From Paenibacillus monticola (lineage in GTDB: Bacteria; Bacillota; Bacilli; Paenibacillales; Paenibacillaceae), in the NCBI RefSeq assembly GCF_009664975.1, contig NZ_WJXB01000010.1, forward strand, positions 62,001 to 126,000: DNA of 64,000 bases, in the 5' to 3' direction. The translations under genes were made by a program, and so were the position numbers. The notes below the pieces were generated by a model. The model was not told where the DNA came from. It did not search any database and saw only the letters and a list, made by a program, of their open reading frames with translations. Positions 43,391 to 52,446 of the stretch are shown here, one piece after another (positions within the stretch are counted from its first letter, which is position 1; every line of letters begins with the position of its first letter).

Positions 43391-45232
43391 TTACAAACCG
43401 GCTTTCGCCCCTTTAGACTGCTTCTGTACACGTTCGCGTTCGCTCTTGTTCAAAATCTTTTTGCGCAAACGAATGGATTTAGGTGTGATTTCACAATATT
43501 CATCATCATTCAAATATTCAAGTGCACCTTCCAAAGAGAAGGTACGTGGTGTCTTCATTTTTACAGTATCATCCTTACCTGAGGTACGCATGTTGGTAAG
43601 TTGTTTTTCTCTACAGATGTTAACGATAATATCGTTATCACGGGTATGCTCGCCTACGATCATACCTTCATAAATTTCTGCACCTGCATCCATGAAGAGA
43701 ATACCACGATCCTCAACACCCACTATTCCATATTGAGTTGTTGATCCAGTCTCACTTGCTACAAGTACACCTTGACGACGTCCGCCAATTTGACCAGCAA
43801 CCATTGGAGCGTAGCTGTCAAAAGCATGGTTCATAACGCCGTAACCGCGTGTCAAAGTCAAGAAGTAAGTGTTGTAACCAATCAAACCACGTGCAGGAAT
43901 CAGGAACTCCAGACGTGCTTGACCCGTACCGTTGTTAATCATGTTGACCATATCGGCTTTACGGCTACCCAGACTTTCCATAACAGCGCCCATGCTTTCT
44001 TCTGGAATATCAATCATTAGACGCTCAAGCGGCTCCATTTTGACGCCGTCGATATTTTTGATGATTACTTGTGGTTTAGAAACTTGCATTTCATAACCTT
44101 CACGACGCATATTCTCGATCAGAATACCAAGGTGAAGCTCACCGCGTCCAGAAACGATAAATGAATCAGGACTATCAGTTTCGTCCACACGCAAACTCAC
44201 ATCCGTCTCAAGTTCTTTAAAGAGACGCTCACGAAGTTTACGGGAAGTTACCCATTTACCTTCCCTACCAGCAAAAGGACTGTTATTCACAAGGAACGTC
44301 ATTTGCATCGTTGGCTCGTCAATCTTCAGAACAGGAAGTGCTTCAGGATGCCCAGGGTCAGCAATGGTCTCACCAATGTTGATGTCCTTGATACCTGCGA
44401 TAGCAACGATATCGCCTGCGCCAGCTTGTTCTGTTTCTATACGTTTCAAACCTTGGAATCCGAACAATTTCTCAATACGTGCGGTCTTGCTCGTACCATC
44501 ACGCATAATTACGGTTACGGATTGGCCTTGTTTGATAACACCGCGGTTAACACGTCCTATCGCAATACGACCCAAGTAATCGTTGTAATCCATTAACGTT
44601 ACAAGGAACTGAAGTGGGTCTTCTACACTTTCGGTTGGAGCTGGAATATGCTCAACAATCGTTTCATAAAGGGCAAGCATCGTTTCATCCTGTTTCTCAG
44701 GATCCAGGCTTGATGTGCCATTGATTGCAGATGCATATACAATCGGGAATTCTAACTGGTCGTCACTCGCTTCCAGTTCGATGAACAGATCCAGAACCTC
44801 ATCGATGACTTCCTTCGGACGGGCAGCATCACGGTCAATCTTGTTCACGACAACGATAGGTATCAGGTGCTGCTCCAGTGCTTTGCGCAGAACGAACTTC
44901 GTTTGCGGCATGCAACCTTCATAAGCATCAACGACCAACAACACGCCGTCAACCATCTTCATAATCCGTTCAACTTCGCCACCAAAATCGGCATGGCCTG
45001 GAGTATCCACAATGTTAATTAGGAACTCTTTATAGGTAATGGCTGTATTTTTAGCTAGGATGGTAATTCCGCGTTCCCGCTCCAGATCGTTAGAATCCAT
45101 GGCGCGTTCCTGCAAGTGCTCGTGCGCACTAAAAATTCCCGACTGCTGCAGAAGCTGATCGACTAGTGTCGTTTTGCCGTGGTCAACGTGAGCAATGATC
45201 GCAATGTTGCGAATATCTTTTCTTGAATGCAT
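43391..45232 (-). CDS. typA: Ribosome-associated GTPase TypA/BipA
   Basis: 613 residues, an EF-G-like translational GTPase. G1 A-H-V-D-H-G-K-T-T (14-22), switch II D-T-P-G-H-A-D-F, G4 N-K-I-D, then domains II, III, V and the BipA-specific C-terminal domain. It helps 50S subunit assembly and growth in cold or stress. The ATG at 45232 gives M-H-S-R-K-D-I-R-N-I-A-I-I; 24 additional upstream residues in the frame are not family-like. The ribosome site GAGAGG is rather far (about 14 bases). Confidence 0.96.
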   Translation of the reverse strand: MHSRKDIRNIAIIAHVDHGKTTLVDQLLQQSGIFSAHEHLQERAMDSNDLERERGITILAKNTAITYKEFLINIVDTPGHADFGGEVERIMKMVDGVLLVVDAYEGCMPQTKFVLRKALEQHLIPIVVVNKIDRDAARPKEVIDEVLDLFIELEASDDQLEFPIVYASAINGTSSLDPEKQDETMLALYETIVEHIPAPTESVEDPLQFLVTLMDYNDYLGRIAIGRVNRGVIKQGQSVTVIMRDGTSKTARIEKLFGFQGLKRIETEQAGAGDIVAIAGIKDINIGETIADPGHPEALPVLKIDEPTMQMTFLVNNSPFAGREGKWVTSRKLRERLFKELETDVSLRVDETDSPDSFIVSGRGELHLGILIENMRREGYEMQVSKPQVIIKNIDGVKMEPLERLMIDIPEESMGAVMESLGSRKADMVNMINNGTGQARLEFLIPARGLIGYNTYFLTLTRGYGVMNHAFDSYAPMVAGQIGGRRQGVLVASETGSTTQYGIVGVEDRGILFMDAGAEIYEGMIVGEHTRDNDIIVNICREKQLTNMRTSGKDDTVKMKTPRTFSLEGALEYLNDDEYCEITPKSIRLRKKILNKSERERVQKQSKGAKAGL

Positions 45233-45418
45233 GATTTGTATCCAAATCCTCTCATTTATCAAATTAAAAATGTTTAAATTTATAGCATGTCTCGGCAGTC
45301 TCACAAAAGAAGCGCCAGGCAGAAAGCCGACGCTTCAACATATCCTTAATATTATAGTGAAAGCACTATGAAAAGCAAGTCTTTTTATGAAAAAAGCTCT
45401 TTCCAACTCCGATTAATT

Positions 45419-45931
45419 TTACCAGCCTTTGTTCCACTTGTTCCGGCCCCTTGATTTTCCCCGTCCGGTAATCAGCCAAATGCCCGCAGCAATCAAAACG
45501 GCACCTAACACATATAACGCTCCAGTGCCTAGCAGACTGAATACGAACAACACCAAGCTTAACAAGCCCAATATAAATGCAGATACAGATAAACCGCTTA
45601 TCCGTCTTGATGCGTAAAGTGAATATTCATACAAGCCAACAGCTATGCCTAACAGCAGCAATGGCCACAAATGCTTCATCAATCCCCAGCCCCACATATT
45701 GCAAAGACCGAACAAAACGCCGTATACAGTTAAAATTCCAGCCGGGATCAGCACTGTTGCCGAAGCACGACGGCTAAAAAATAACACATGCAGGAGCAAG
45801 CCAGGGAGTAGAATCACGAGTGGCCAGAGAGCACGCCCTAAGAATCCGAACACTCCAAGCTTGCCAAATAAAATCACGATGCCGGCGGCGGCAATGAGCA
45901 CACCCAGTTTAATGTCATTTTTGGAAGACAT
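45419..45931 (-). CDS. LiaI/LiaF-like multi-pass membrane protein
   Basis: 170 residues with about six membrane helices and a basic C-terminal tail (G-K-S-R-G-R-N-K-W-N-K). The repeated pattern of short helices with W-P-L-V-I-L-L-P-G and W-P-L-L-L-L-G-I-A resembles the membrane part of LiaI/LiaF envelope-stress proteins, but the cytoplasmic DUF2154 domain is missing. Function unknown. It is the gene transcribed just before typA. Confidence 0.6.
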   Translation of the reverse strand: MSSKNDIKLGVLIAAAGIVILFGKLGVFGFLGRALWPLVILLPGLLLHVLFFSRRASATVLIPAGILTVYGVLFGLCNMWGWGLMKHLWPLLLLGIAVGLYEYSLYASRRISGLSVSAFILGLLSLVLFVFSLLGTGALYVLGAVLIAAGIWLITGRGKSRGRNKWNKGW

Positions 45932-46059
45932 CTCTCACCCATCCCTTCAAGATTCATGTCTTTTCAACAGGATTCAGTTTATATTTTATATGAAAAGTAA
46001 AGAAAACACCATCATTCTCCTCATAGGTAGTTCCAGAAAGATATGCTGCCACACATAAC

Positions 46060-46095
46060 AATAAACGGACACTCCCTGAGGAGTGTCCGTTTATT
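46060..46095. terminator. Hairpin after the minus-strand terC gene
   Basis: Perfect 16-bp stem AATAAACGGACACTCC/GGAGTGTCCGTTTATT with loop CTGA, 12 bp after the terC stop. The following minus-strand sequence is only moderately T-rich; the plus side has TTATT. Confidence 0.75.
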
Positions 46096-46107
46096 TATTC
46101 CGTATCA

Positions 46108-46767
46108 TTAACCTGCAGTTCTACCGAAGCGTTTCGTGGCACCAGTTATAACTACAATTACTCCTAGTGCAACAGGCAGCATGGAATGGGACGAAGGAAA
46201 TAGAACGGACAGCATGCCCCCAAATTTGCCATCCTGAAGCAGCATATCACCGGCTGTGTAAGCCAGAATGTAGGCTCCGATATAGACTAGAAGCGGAAAA
46301 CGATGCAGCCAACCTACAATGATGCCACTTCCCCATACCACAATTGGGATGCTAAGTGCGATCCCGACCACAATCAAGGCCAGATCTCCCTTAGCTAATC
46401 CTGCAATAGCCAGCACATTGTCCAGACTCATAATAAAATCGGCCACAAGAATCGTACGGATCGACTTCCAAAGGGTAGAGCCCTCTTCAACCCTGAGCTC
46501 TTCTTCGTCTTCAAGCAGCAATCTGAACGAAATCCACAGCAGTAGCAGCCCACCACAAGCCTCTATGTAAGGAATTTTGAGCAGCAATACCGCAGCAAAA
46601 GTAAGCAAACATCGTAAAACTACAGCTCCTGCAGCTCCCCACCACACCGCTCTCTTCCGGTACTTCTCCGGAAGGTTCTTGCTGGCCAGAGCAATGACCA
46701 TAGCGTTATCACCGCTCAGCACTAGATTAATCATCAATATTTCACCAAGCAGCAATATTGAATCCAT
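46108..46767 (-). CDS. TerC family integral membrane protein, paralogue 1
   Basis: 219 residues, seven membrane helices. TerC signatures N-L-V-L-S-G-D-N-A-M-V-I-A-L and D-F-I-M-S-L-D-N-V-L-A-I-A-G carry the paired Asp residues proposed to bind metal. The B. subtilis relatives YjbE, YkoY and YceF are linked to manganese efflux or metalation of secreted enzymes. GGGGAGG precedes the ATG. Divergent from a second terC gene 169 bp away. No Mn riboswitch is visible upstream. Confidence 0.87.
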   Translation of the reverse strand: MDSILLLGEILMINLVLSGDNAMVIALASKNLPEKYRKRAVWWGAAGAVVLRCLLTFAAVLLLKIPYIEACGGLLLLWISFRLLLEDEEELRVEEGSTLWKSIRTILVADFIMSLDNVLAIAGLAKGDLALIVVGIALSIPIVVWGSGIIVGWLHRFPLLVYIGAYILAYTAGDMLLQDGKFGGMLSVLFPSSHSMLPVALGVIVVITGATKRFGRTAG

Positions 46768-46785
46768 GTCCCTTACCTCCCCGAA

Positions 46786-46803
46786 CTACATGTACTACAT
46801 GTA
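46786..46803. repeat. Tandem 9-bp repeat CTACATGTA x2 in the terC divergent region
   Basis: CTACATGTA occurs twice head to tail; each unit contains the palindrome TACATGTA. It lies 19 bp from the minus-strand terC start codon. It could be an operator for a dimeric regulator serving one or both terC genes; no factor is recognised. Confidence 0.45.
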
Positions 46804-46936
46804 TGTTCGAAGTTGACAAGCTATGCTTCCTGTACAACTTATTTTAGTTATAGAAGAATGTCAGGCACAATTTTCGCGTATATCAAACTAAGCAGATCTT
46901 AGAGCATTGCTACCAAAACAATAGGAGTGACTAAGC

Positions 46937-47632
46937 TTGAGCACATCCGTATGGGAGTTTATATTATCACTGCTGAATATTGTCTTTCTCGATCTCATTC
47001 TGGCAGGTGACAATGCGATCGTCATCGGTCTTGCCGCACGGAATCTAGCGGCTGATACACAGAAAAATGCTGTCCTATTAGGTACTGCCGGGGCTGTCAC
47101 TCTAAGGATCATCGCCACTATTCTAGTTGTTTGGCTGCTCAAAGTGCCTTGGCTTCTGCTGGCGGGTGGTTTTTTGCTCATGATCATCGCTTACAAGCTG
47201 TTGACAGACCAAAATAATGAAGCGGATATCAAGGCTGAAGGGAACCTATGGTCAGCCGTTCGAACGATAATCATTGCGGATGCCGCAATGGGTCTTGACA
47301 ATGTCATTGCGGTTGCTGGTGCTGCTAAACATAATATCACTCTAGTCGTGCTGGGGTTGTTGATCAGCGTTCCGATTGTGGTCTGGGGCAGCACACTTTT
47401 CATTAAGCTGATCAACAAATTCCCCTGGATTATTTATATAGGTTCTGCCGTATTGGGCTTTACAGCCTCCAGTATGATTGCGGAGGAGGAGCGGATAGAG
47501 CCTTTTTTTGAACAATATCCCATTCTACGTTATTTGTTCATAGCTGCGGTAATCGCTGGGATCTTGGCTGCAGGACTTCACAAACGCCATTCGGGACATA
47601 ACAAGACCCCAACTGGCGGAATAGTAAGCTGA
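46937..47632 (+). CDS. TerC family integral membrane protein, paralogue 2
   Basis: 231 residues, seven membrane helices, with D-L-I-L-A-G-D-N-A-I-V-I-G-L and D-A-A-M-G-L-D-N-V-I-A-V-A-G, the same paired Asp motifs as its divergent neighbour. Overall similarity to that protein is moderate, so the pair is an old duplication or two subfamilies (YjbE-like and YkoY-like). TTG start with ATAGGAGTG upstream. Probably a manganese exporter or metalation helper. Confidence 0.87.
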   Translation: MSTSVWEFILSLLNIVFLDLILAGDNAIVIGLAARNLAADTQKNAVLLGTAGAVTLRIIATILVVWLLKVPWLLLAGGFLLMIIAYKLLTDQNNEADIKAEGNLWSAVRTIIIADAAMGLDNVIAVAGAAKHNITLVVLGLLISVPIVVWGSTLFIKLINKFPWIIYIGSAVLGFTASSMIAEEERIEPFFEQYPILRYLFIAAVIAGILAAGLHKRHSGHNKTPTGGIVS

Positions 47633-47638
47633 AGTAAT

Positions 47639-48925
47639 TTAGAACCATTCTTCCTGTAATCCTGCTTGGACATTAACTACATCCTTAGGCAACTCGTTTC
47701 CGTATGGAGTAATCCGTACGGTCTCGGTAGCTTGAACAGCCGCAGCAAGCAATTCGGAGTAACCTGGCAGCGTAGCTTCAATCTTGTCCACAATCCGCAA
47801 GTTGGGATTCGTTGTTGGCGATTTTGGCACGAATAAGGTGCAGCAATCCTCGTAGGGCAGAATGGACAAGTCGTAGGTGCCAATTTTTTTGGACAGCTCG
47901 ATGATATCGTTCTTATCCATCATGACCAGTGGACGCAGCAGAGGAAGCACCGTAGCACGACCAATCACATTCAGGCTAGGAAGTGTCTGGCTAGCCACTT
48001 GTCCCAGGCTATCGCCTGTTACGATCGCCAACGCACCTTCGCGTTCAGCAAGCTGTGTGGCAATTCTCAGCATAGCCCGCCGCATCAGCGTAATAATAAG
48101 ATTATCCTGTCCGATACCGGTAAATGCTGTCTGCACCTCTGTAAATGGAACCAAATGCAACTTAATTCCCCCTGCATAACGAGACAGCACCCGTGTAAGA
48201 TCCACGACTTTCTGCCGAGCAAGCTCACTCGTATATGGAAAGCTGTAGAAATGCACGCATTCCACTTCCAGTCCCCGGCGCATCGAAGACCAACCGGCTA
48301 CCGGACTGTCAATGCCCCCGGATAGAAGTAGCATCGCCTTACCATTGGTTCCAAGAGGGAATCCGCCGATGCCAGCAATATTCTCACAGAAAATATACGT
48401 ATGCTCCTTACGGATTTCGACTTTCATCTCCAACTGAGGGGATTTCACATCAACGATAAGTCCAGGGTAGCCCTGCAACAGCGGAGTGGCTACGAGATTA
48501 TTCATTTCAAGTGATCCATGTGGGAAGCCCTTCCATACCCGGCGGGCTTTAACCTTGAAGGTAGTTCCAGGTACAGGAGCAATAATATTCAGAAAGTGGC
48601 GGCTAACAGACAAAATTCCCTCTAGCTCCGATGGGGATACCTTAACTGGGCTAATGGAGGCGATGCCGAATACATTTTTCAGTCCCTCAACCAATTCAAC
48701 AGCAGGCTCGCCGTTCAACTGGACATAAATTCTGCCGAACTCTTTGGTCAGTTCAACATTAGGGTAAGGTTTAACTATTTCCTTCACATGGCGCAGCACT
48801 GTTTTCTCGAAACGGGAGCGGTTTTTACCTTTCAACATAAACTCTCCGAAACGCAATAACAGCATATCGGCGTAATTGATACTCTTGCCTTCACCAGTAA
48901 CGGCTTCAGACTCTATGTCTCTCAT
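47639..48925 (-). CDS. thiI: tRNA 4-thiouridine sulfurtransferase ThiI
   Basis: 428 residues: NFLD and THUMP domains (about 25-175), then the PP-loop adenylation domain with S-G-G-I-D-S-P-V-A (about 192). There is no rhodanese domain, as in B. subtilis, so sulfur comes from a partner cysteine desulfurase. It makes s4U8 in tRNA. The Cys in Y-E-D-C-C-T-L-F is conserved. It follows the desulfurase gene by 3 bp. The N terminus is about 17 residues longer than B. subtilis; the exact start is uncertain. Confidence 0.94.
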   Translation of the reverse strand: MRDIESEAVTGEGKSINYADMLLLRFGEFMLKGKNRSRFEKTVLRHVKEIVKPYPNVELTKEFGRIYVQLNGEPAVELVEGLKNVFGIASISPVKVSPSELEGILSVSRHFLNIIAPVPGTTFKVKARRVWKGFPHGSLEMNNLVATPLLQGYPGLIVDVKSPQLEMKVEIRKEHTYIFCENIAGIGGFPLGTNGKAMLLLSGGIDSPVAGWSSMRRGLEVECVHFYSFPYTSELARQKVVDLTRVLSRYAGGIKLHLVPFTEVQTAFTGIGQDNLIITLMRRAMLRIATQLAEREGALAIVTGDSLGQVASQTLPSLNVIGRATVLPLLRPLVMMDKNDIIELSKKIGTYDLSILPYEDCCTLFVPKSPTTNPNLRIVDKIEATLPGYSELLAAAVQATETVRITPYGNELPKDVVNVQAGLQEEWF

Positions 48926-48928
48926 AAG

Positions 48929-50080
48929 TTACTTCATGCCTCCTTCTACAATCTTTAAAGCTTGCACAGCCGTCATTATGGCTTGCTCCAATGCCGTGAC
49001 ATCTGCCTCGGTATGAATATCCCCTAAGCTAATCCGTATCCCTCCCGATGCGGCAGAGACATCCCTACTCATGGATAATAAGACCCGACTCGGCTCCGCC
49101 AGCAGTGAGGAACAGGCCGACTGGGTAGATACCGCCATTCCCAGCTCCTCTAGCTTACGAGCCATAACCTCGCCCTTCATTCCGGGATAAGAGAAATGCA
49201 CGATATGAGGGGCTCCATCCTCATTGCTGTTTAGCAGAAATTCAGGGATACCGCGTAAAAAATGAAGCAACCGATCTCTTAAAGGAGTAAGCCTATCAGC
49301 GAATGCTTCTCGCTGCTCACCACTCATTCGCACGGCTTTGGCAGCTGCAACGATCGCTGGCACATTCTCTGTCCCGGCACGCAGTCCATCCTCATGGGAG
49401 CCTCCCGTCAGCAATGGTGATAACATAACCCCTTCTTTTACATACAGAAGACCGACACCTCGAGGACCGCGAATTTTGTGGGGGGACAAGCTGTAGAGAT
49501 CAGCCTTCCATTCCTTTAGTGAAACCGACAGTTTGCCATACCCCTGAACTCCATCTACATGAAATAAAACACGTGAATTCAAAGACTTAATCAAATTGCC
49601 AATCTCTCGCAGCGGCTGTATAGTTCCAACCTCATTATTAACATGCATGACGCTGACGAGCACAGTATCACGGCGGACCGCTGCAGCCACACGGTCAGGA
49701 TCAACAATCCCAGTCCGTTCCGGTTTGATAAACGAAATTTCCCAGCCTCTTTTTTGCAGCTGCAAACAGCTCTCGTACACAGAAGGATGCTCCATTTCTG
49801 TAGTGACAATGTGCCGCCCTCTTCCCTCGTACTGCAGAGCAGCACCTTTTATAGCCAGGTTGTTGCTCTCCGTGGCTCCAGAGGTGAAGAGAAGTTCTTC
49901 GGGCTTAACAGCTAGTGCAGCAGCGCAAACTTCACGAGAACGTCGGATCAATTTCCCAGCCTCTACTCCTGCACGATGTAGTGAAGAAGGGTTGGCATAA
50001 TGTAATTTCATTATTTGCTCCATCGTCTGCACCACCTCTTCATATGGTGGCGTAGCCGCAGCATAATCCCAATAAAGCAT
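48929..50080 (-). CDS. Cysteine desulfurase (NifZ/IscS-like, partner of ThiI)
   Basis: 383 residues, class V aminotransferase fold. The PLP Lys is in S-P-H-K-I-R-G-P-R-G (about 198) and the active Cys in S-A-C-S-S (about 322). It moves sulfur from cysteine to ThiI. In B. subtilis the dedicated partner NifZ is encoded next to thiI, so this is likely the same enzyme. AAAGGAG precedes the ATG at 50080; a longer frame of 33 residues is rejected because it covers a leader hairpin. Confidence 0.92.
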   Translation of the reverse strand: MLYWDYAAATPPYEEVVQTMEQIMKLHYANPSSLHRAGVEAGKLIRRSREVCAAALAVKPEELLFTSGATESNNLAIKGAALQYEGRGRHIVTTEMEHPSVYESCLQLQKRGWEISFIKPERTGIVDPDRVAAAVRRDTVLVSVMHVNNEVGTIQPLREIGNLIKSLNSRVLFHVDGVQGYGKLSVSLKEWKADLYSLSPHKIRGPRGVGLLYVKEGVMLSPLLTGGSHEDGLRAGTENVPAIVAAAKAVRMSGEQREAFADRLTPLRDRLLHFLRGIPEFLLNSNEDGAPHIVHFSYPGMKGEVMARKLEELGMAVSTQSACSSLLAEPSRVLLSMSRDVSAASGGIRISLGDIHTEADVTALEQAIMTAVQALKIVEGGMK

Positions 50081-50107
50081 ATATAGACGATCTCCTTTGT
50101 CTTGATC

Positions 50108-50166
50108 TATTACGGCAAGAAGAAACGGCTTCGCCGTCCTATTAGGGACGGTATCCGTTTCTTCGA
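50108..50166 (-). promoter_or_regulatory. Leader stem-loop upstream of the cysteine desulfurase gene
   Basis: On the minus strand AGAAACGG ... CCGTCC ... GGACGG ... CCGTTTCT forms a two-part stem with an asymmetric internal loop, followed by TCTTGCC. It lies 30-90 bases before the start codon. It could be an attenuator or a remnant of a terminator; it does not match a T-box, SAM or TPP riboswitch by eye. Confidence 0.45.
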
Positions 50167-50213
50167 GAAATATAAGCATAATATATCGTGTGAAACATTT
50201 ATACTCTTATCTT

Positions 50214-50281
50214 TGGAAAAAGGACCAAACAGGCTCCTGCGGCCACTAACGCGGCCATGGATTGTTCCCATTTGATCCTTT
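50214..50281 (-). terminator. Terminator after the lytic transglycosylase gene
   Basis: AAAGGATCAAA pairs with TTTGGTCCTTT (one G-T pair) enclosing a GGCC/GGCC hairpin, then TTTTCC on the minus strand, immediately after the stop codon. Confidence 0.65.
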
Positions 50282-50284
50282 GTA

Positions 50285-50995
50285 TTATACCGCGTATTCG
50301 GCGCGGGCGCGTTCAATTTTGGCAATATAGGCTTGTGTTTCTTTTGGAAGCTGTGATAAATTCGCCATCAACTCCTGATCATTGCTCACACCAAGCTTCA
50401 ATACACGTCCAGGACCAGCATTATACGCTGCTAGAGCCATCTTCTCCTGACCGTCAAATCGCTTGAGCTGATAGGATAAATAACGAACACCGCCATCTAT
50501 GCTTTGAGCAGGATCAAACGGATCAGAAACACCCAGTCCATTCGCAGTTCCATCCATCAGCTGCATCAATCCTTTGGCTCCTGCCGATGAGACAACATTC
50601 GGATTAAAGGAGGATTCCGTATCTATTACCGCCTTGATGAGATCGACCGGCACCCCATATTTGGCGCTGGCTGTCTGAATTAGATCTTCATAATGACTTG
50701 GCTTCGTGTCCAGTATTTCCCCGGAAATGTTATCTAATGAGCTTTCACCCGTGCCACTCAACCGCTGCCACAATAGAGGGCTAGTTGAGGATACATCTGT
50801 GAGAGAGGTTAATGAGTTTGTAATATCACTGCTGACTGATTGCGAAGACATGTCATTCAGTAGTGCAGCAAATTGGGAAGACGATGATCCCGATATTTGA
50901 GCATCCTTATCCGAGCTGTTCTTTACAGATGCAGTCTTCAAATTCACCCATTTCAGCTCTCCACGTCCATTAGCCAAAGCCGGATTGATCTCCAT
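50285..50995 (-). CDS. Lytic transglycosylase, SLT domain (YjbJ/CwlQ-like)
   Basis: 236 residues. About 95 Ser/Asp-rich N-terminal residues, no clear signal peptide, then a soluble lytic transglycosylase domain: catalytic Glu in I-D-T-E-S-S-F-N-P (about 127), G-L-M-Q-L-M, and A-A-Y-N-A-G-P-G-R-V. It would cleave glycan strands leaving anhydro-muramic ends. The lack of a signal peptide resembles B. subtilis CwlQ/YjbJ and flagellar-type enzymes, which leave the cell by other routes. Confidence 0.87.
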   Translation of the reverse strand: MEINPALANGRGELKWVNLKTASVKNSSDKDAQISGSSSSQFAALLNDMSSQSVSSDITNSLTSLTDVSSTSPLLWQRLSGTGESSLDNISGEILDTKPSHYEDLIQTASAKYGVPVDLIKAVIDTESSFNPNVVSSAGAKGLMQLMDGTANGLGVSDPFDPAQSIDGGVRYLSYQLKRFDGQEKMALAAYNAGPGRVLKLGVSNDQELMANLSQLPKETQAYIAKIERARAEYAV

Positions 50996-51067
50996 GCTGG
51001 CAAATCCCCTCTTCCTGTTGAATCTATATCCTTTAATATTACAATTTATTCAAGAGTATTGCTAGAT

Positions 51068-51125
51068 CAATGAATTAAAAAACAGACTTCAGACCCGTAT
51101 ATTCAGGTCTTAAAGCCTGTTTTTT
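51068..51125 (-). terminator. Terminator after the 136-residue membrane protein gene
   Basis: AAAAAACAG-CTT-AGACC pairs imperfectly with GGTCT-AAAG-CTGTTTTTT. T run on both strands; 25 bp after the minus-strand stop codon. Confidence 0.75.
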
Positions 51126-51150
51126 ATAGTACAACCAATTGGCTAGTTGT

Positions 51151-51561
51151 CTATCGAGCGAAAGGTATCATAACGAAATAGCTAAGTGTAGCCACTATTC
51201 CCAGACCCATTGCCCATGCGCCAGCGGTTTTTTGTCCTTTGGCATAGGCGTAATAACCGACAACAGCAGCTATGGGGCCCATAACTATAGACCAGATAAA
51301 TAATGATGCAATCCCAAGGGCAAGACCGACATAACCTGTCATCCGGCTTGCAGTTCCCACCTCTTTACGTTCGCTACTTTCTGTCGCTTCACTGGCTGCC
51401 GGACTGCGAACATGCATAGGAAGTGGACTAACTTCAGCTGCATATTCTTCATTATGCTCTCTGTCCTGACGGGGATAATCTACTCTCCGGGGGCGAAGAA
51501 TAATTTTTTTCGGGTCAGAAGAGCTCTGTGTTCTCTTGGATTTTCCTTTTCGTGTGTCCAT
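51151..51561 (-). CDS. Small membrane protein with basic N-terminal tail (DUF4190-like)
   Basis: 136 residues. A basic then acidic, disordered cytoplasmic region (1-70) precedes two membrane helices (about 75-105 and 112-133) with a G-x-x-x-G-rich loop, A-K-G-Q-K-T-A-G-A-W-A-M-G-L-G-I. The two-helix part resembles DUF4190 proteins, of unknown function. GGAGGCC precedes the ATG. It lies just after the DUF1540 gene and is probably co-transcribed with it. Confidence 0.6.
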   Translation of the reverse strand: MDTRKGKSKRTQSSSDPKKIILRPRRVDYPRQDREHNEEYAAEVSPLPMHVRSPAASEATESSERKEVGTASRMTGYVGLALGIASLFIWSIVMGPIAAVVGYYAYAKGQKTAGAWAMGLGIVATLSYFVMIPFAR

Positions 51562-51571
51562 GGGCGGCCTC

Positions 51572-51790
51572 CTAAGAGTTCGGCTTGAACGTCAAACAAC
51601 AGGTTGCAGATGATGTCACCGCATGATCGTGATGGTTACGGCCAGTCATTTCTTCAGCAAATTCTTCCTTAAAGCCGCTGCCTGCATGCTTATCGATCTC
51701 AATAATAATCTCATCTGCTTTGCATAAATTCTGTTCTCCCCAATAATTGCAGTTGCTTACGCTGCACTTCACTAATGTTTTTGGAGTCAT
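51572..51790 (-). CDS. DUF1540 domain protein
   Basis: 72 residues. The Cys-containing pattern C-S-V-S-N-C-N-Y-W-G-E-Q-N-L-C-K-A-D-E-I-I-I at residues 9-30 is the DUF1540 signature, which resembles a small metal-binding knuckle; a His-rich stretch (N-H-H-D-H) and a final T-C-C follow. Role unknown; such proteins are common in spore formers. GAGGTGATAAT precedes the ATG at 51790; the longer frame is rejected. Confidence 0.78.
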   Translation of the reverse strand: MTPKTLVKCSVSNCNYWGEQNLCKADEIIIEIDKHAGSGFKEEFAEEMTGRNHHDHAVTSSATCCLTFKPNS

Positions 51791-51867
51791 TATTATCACC
51801 TCGGCTTCATTATGTCCGACCGATTTCTTCTCTATGCCACAGTAGTATTTCCAGTTGATGTTAGGAA

Positions 51868-51919
51868 ACAAAAAAAAGGATTAGTCCCCGTCATATTTAA
51901 ATGACAAGTCCTAATCCTT
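51868..51919 (-). terminator. Terminator after the ypuI-like gene
   Basis: Outer stem AAGGATTAG/CTAATCCTT and inner stem GTCAT/ATGAC separated by internal loops, then eight or more T on the minus strand; 30 bp after the stop codon. Confidence 0.85.
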
Positions 51920-51948
51920 CACTCTTCATTTCTCTAATGCATTTAATC

Positions 51949-52446
51949 CTATACCTGATTTTGCATACGTTTCTCAGTTAAATAATCATTTTCGTAATAA
52001 TTGAGGTCGTCACGCAGCTCTTCATACGATTTGGTGATTTCAAGAATAATATCGCGCGCAGGACGCACTGGTTTCTTGCGGAAACGGATCGCATCCTGCC
52101 CTGTATAGGCATAACGTCCATCTTCGGAATAGCTTTCATTCTTGGGATAAAAGAAATTATTAACACCATAATGATATACATTATAAAGCGCTCTCTGCGC
52201 AAAGGATTCATCGAATGTAGCACGACGCAACGCTACGCCGAGCTTCTCGTAAGACATCTCCGAGAAAACCAGCAAATGGCGAAGATCGGACAGGTAGCCC
52301 TGATAAAACTGCAGTTCCTCTTCATTTGGCTCCGTTACAAGCTGCGGCAGCGCATGCTGATTCAGAAAAAGTTCCATTTTTCCAATTGCAAATTTTAGCT
52401 TTTCTCTTGTAGTTTCGCACAATTTCTGCACATTAGTTGCTGACAT
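51949..52446 (-). CDS. YpuI/DUF3907 family protein
   Basis: 165 residues, mostly helical and soluble. It matches B. subtilis YpuI in the F-Y-Q-G-Y-L-S-D-L-R-H-L-L-V-F segment, the Y-x-x-Y-H and F-F-x-P-K stretch, and the S-E-D-G-R-Y-A-Y-T-G-Q-D-A-I-R-F block. Function unknown; restricted to Bacilli as far as I know. GGGGGAG precedes the ATG; it has its own terminator. Confidence 0.85.
   Translation of the reverse strand: MSATNVQKLCETTREKLKFAIGKMELFLNQHALPQLVTEPNEEELQFYQGYLSDLRHLLVFSEMSYEKLGVALRRATFDESFAQRALYNVYHYGVNNFFYPKNESYSEDGRYAYTGQDAIRFRKKPVRPARDIILEITKSYEELRDDLNYYENDYLTEKRMQNQV

Noticed and set aside
46768..46936. Mn-sensing yybP-ykoY riboswitch before the terC genes
   Set aside because: The conserved riboswitch sequence blocks are not present on either strand.
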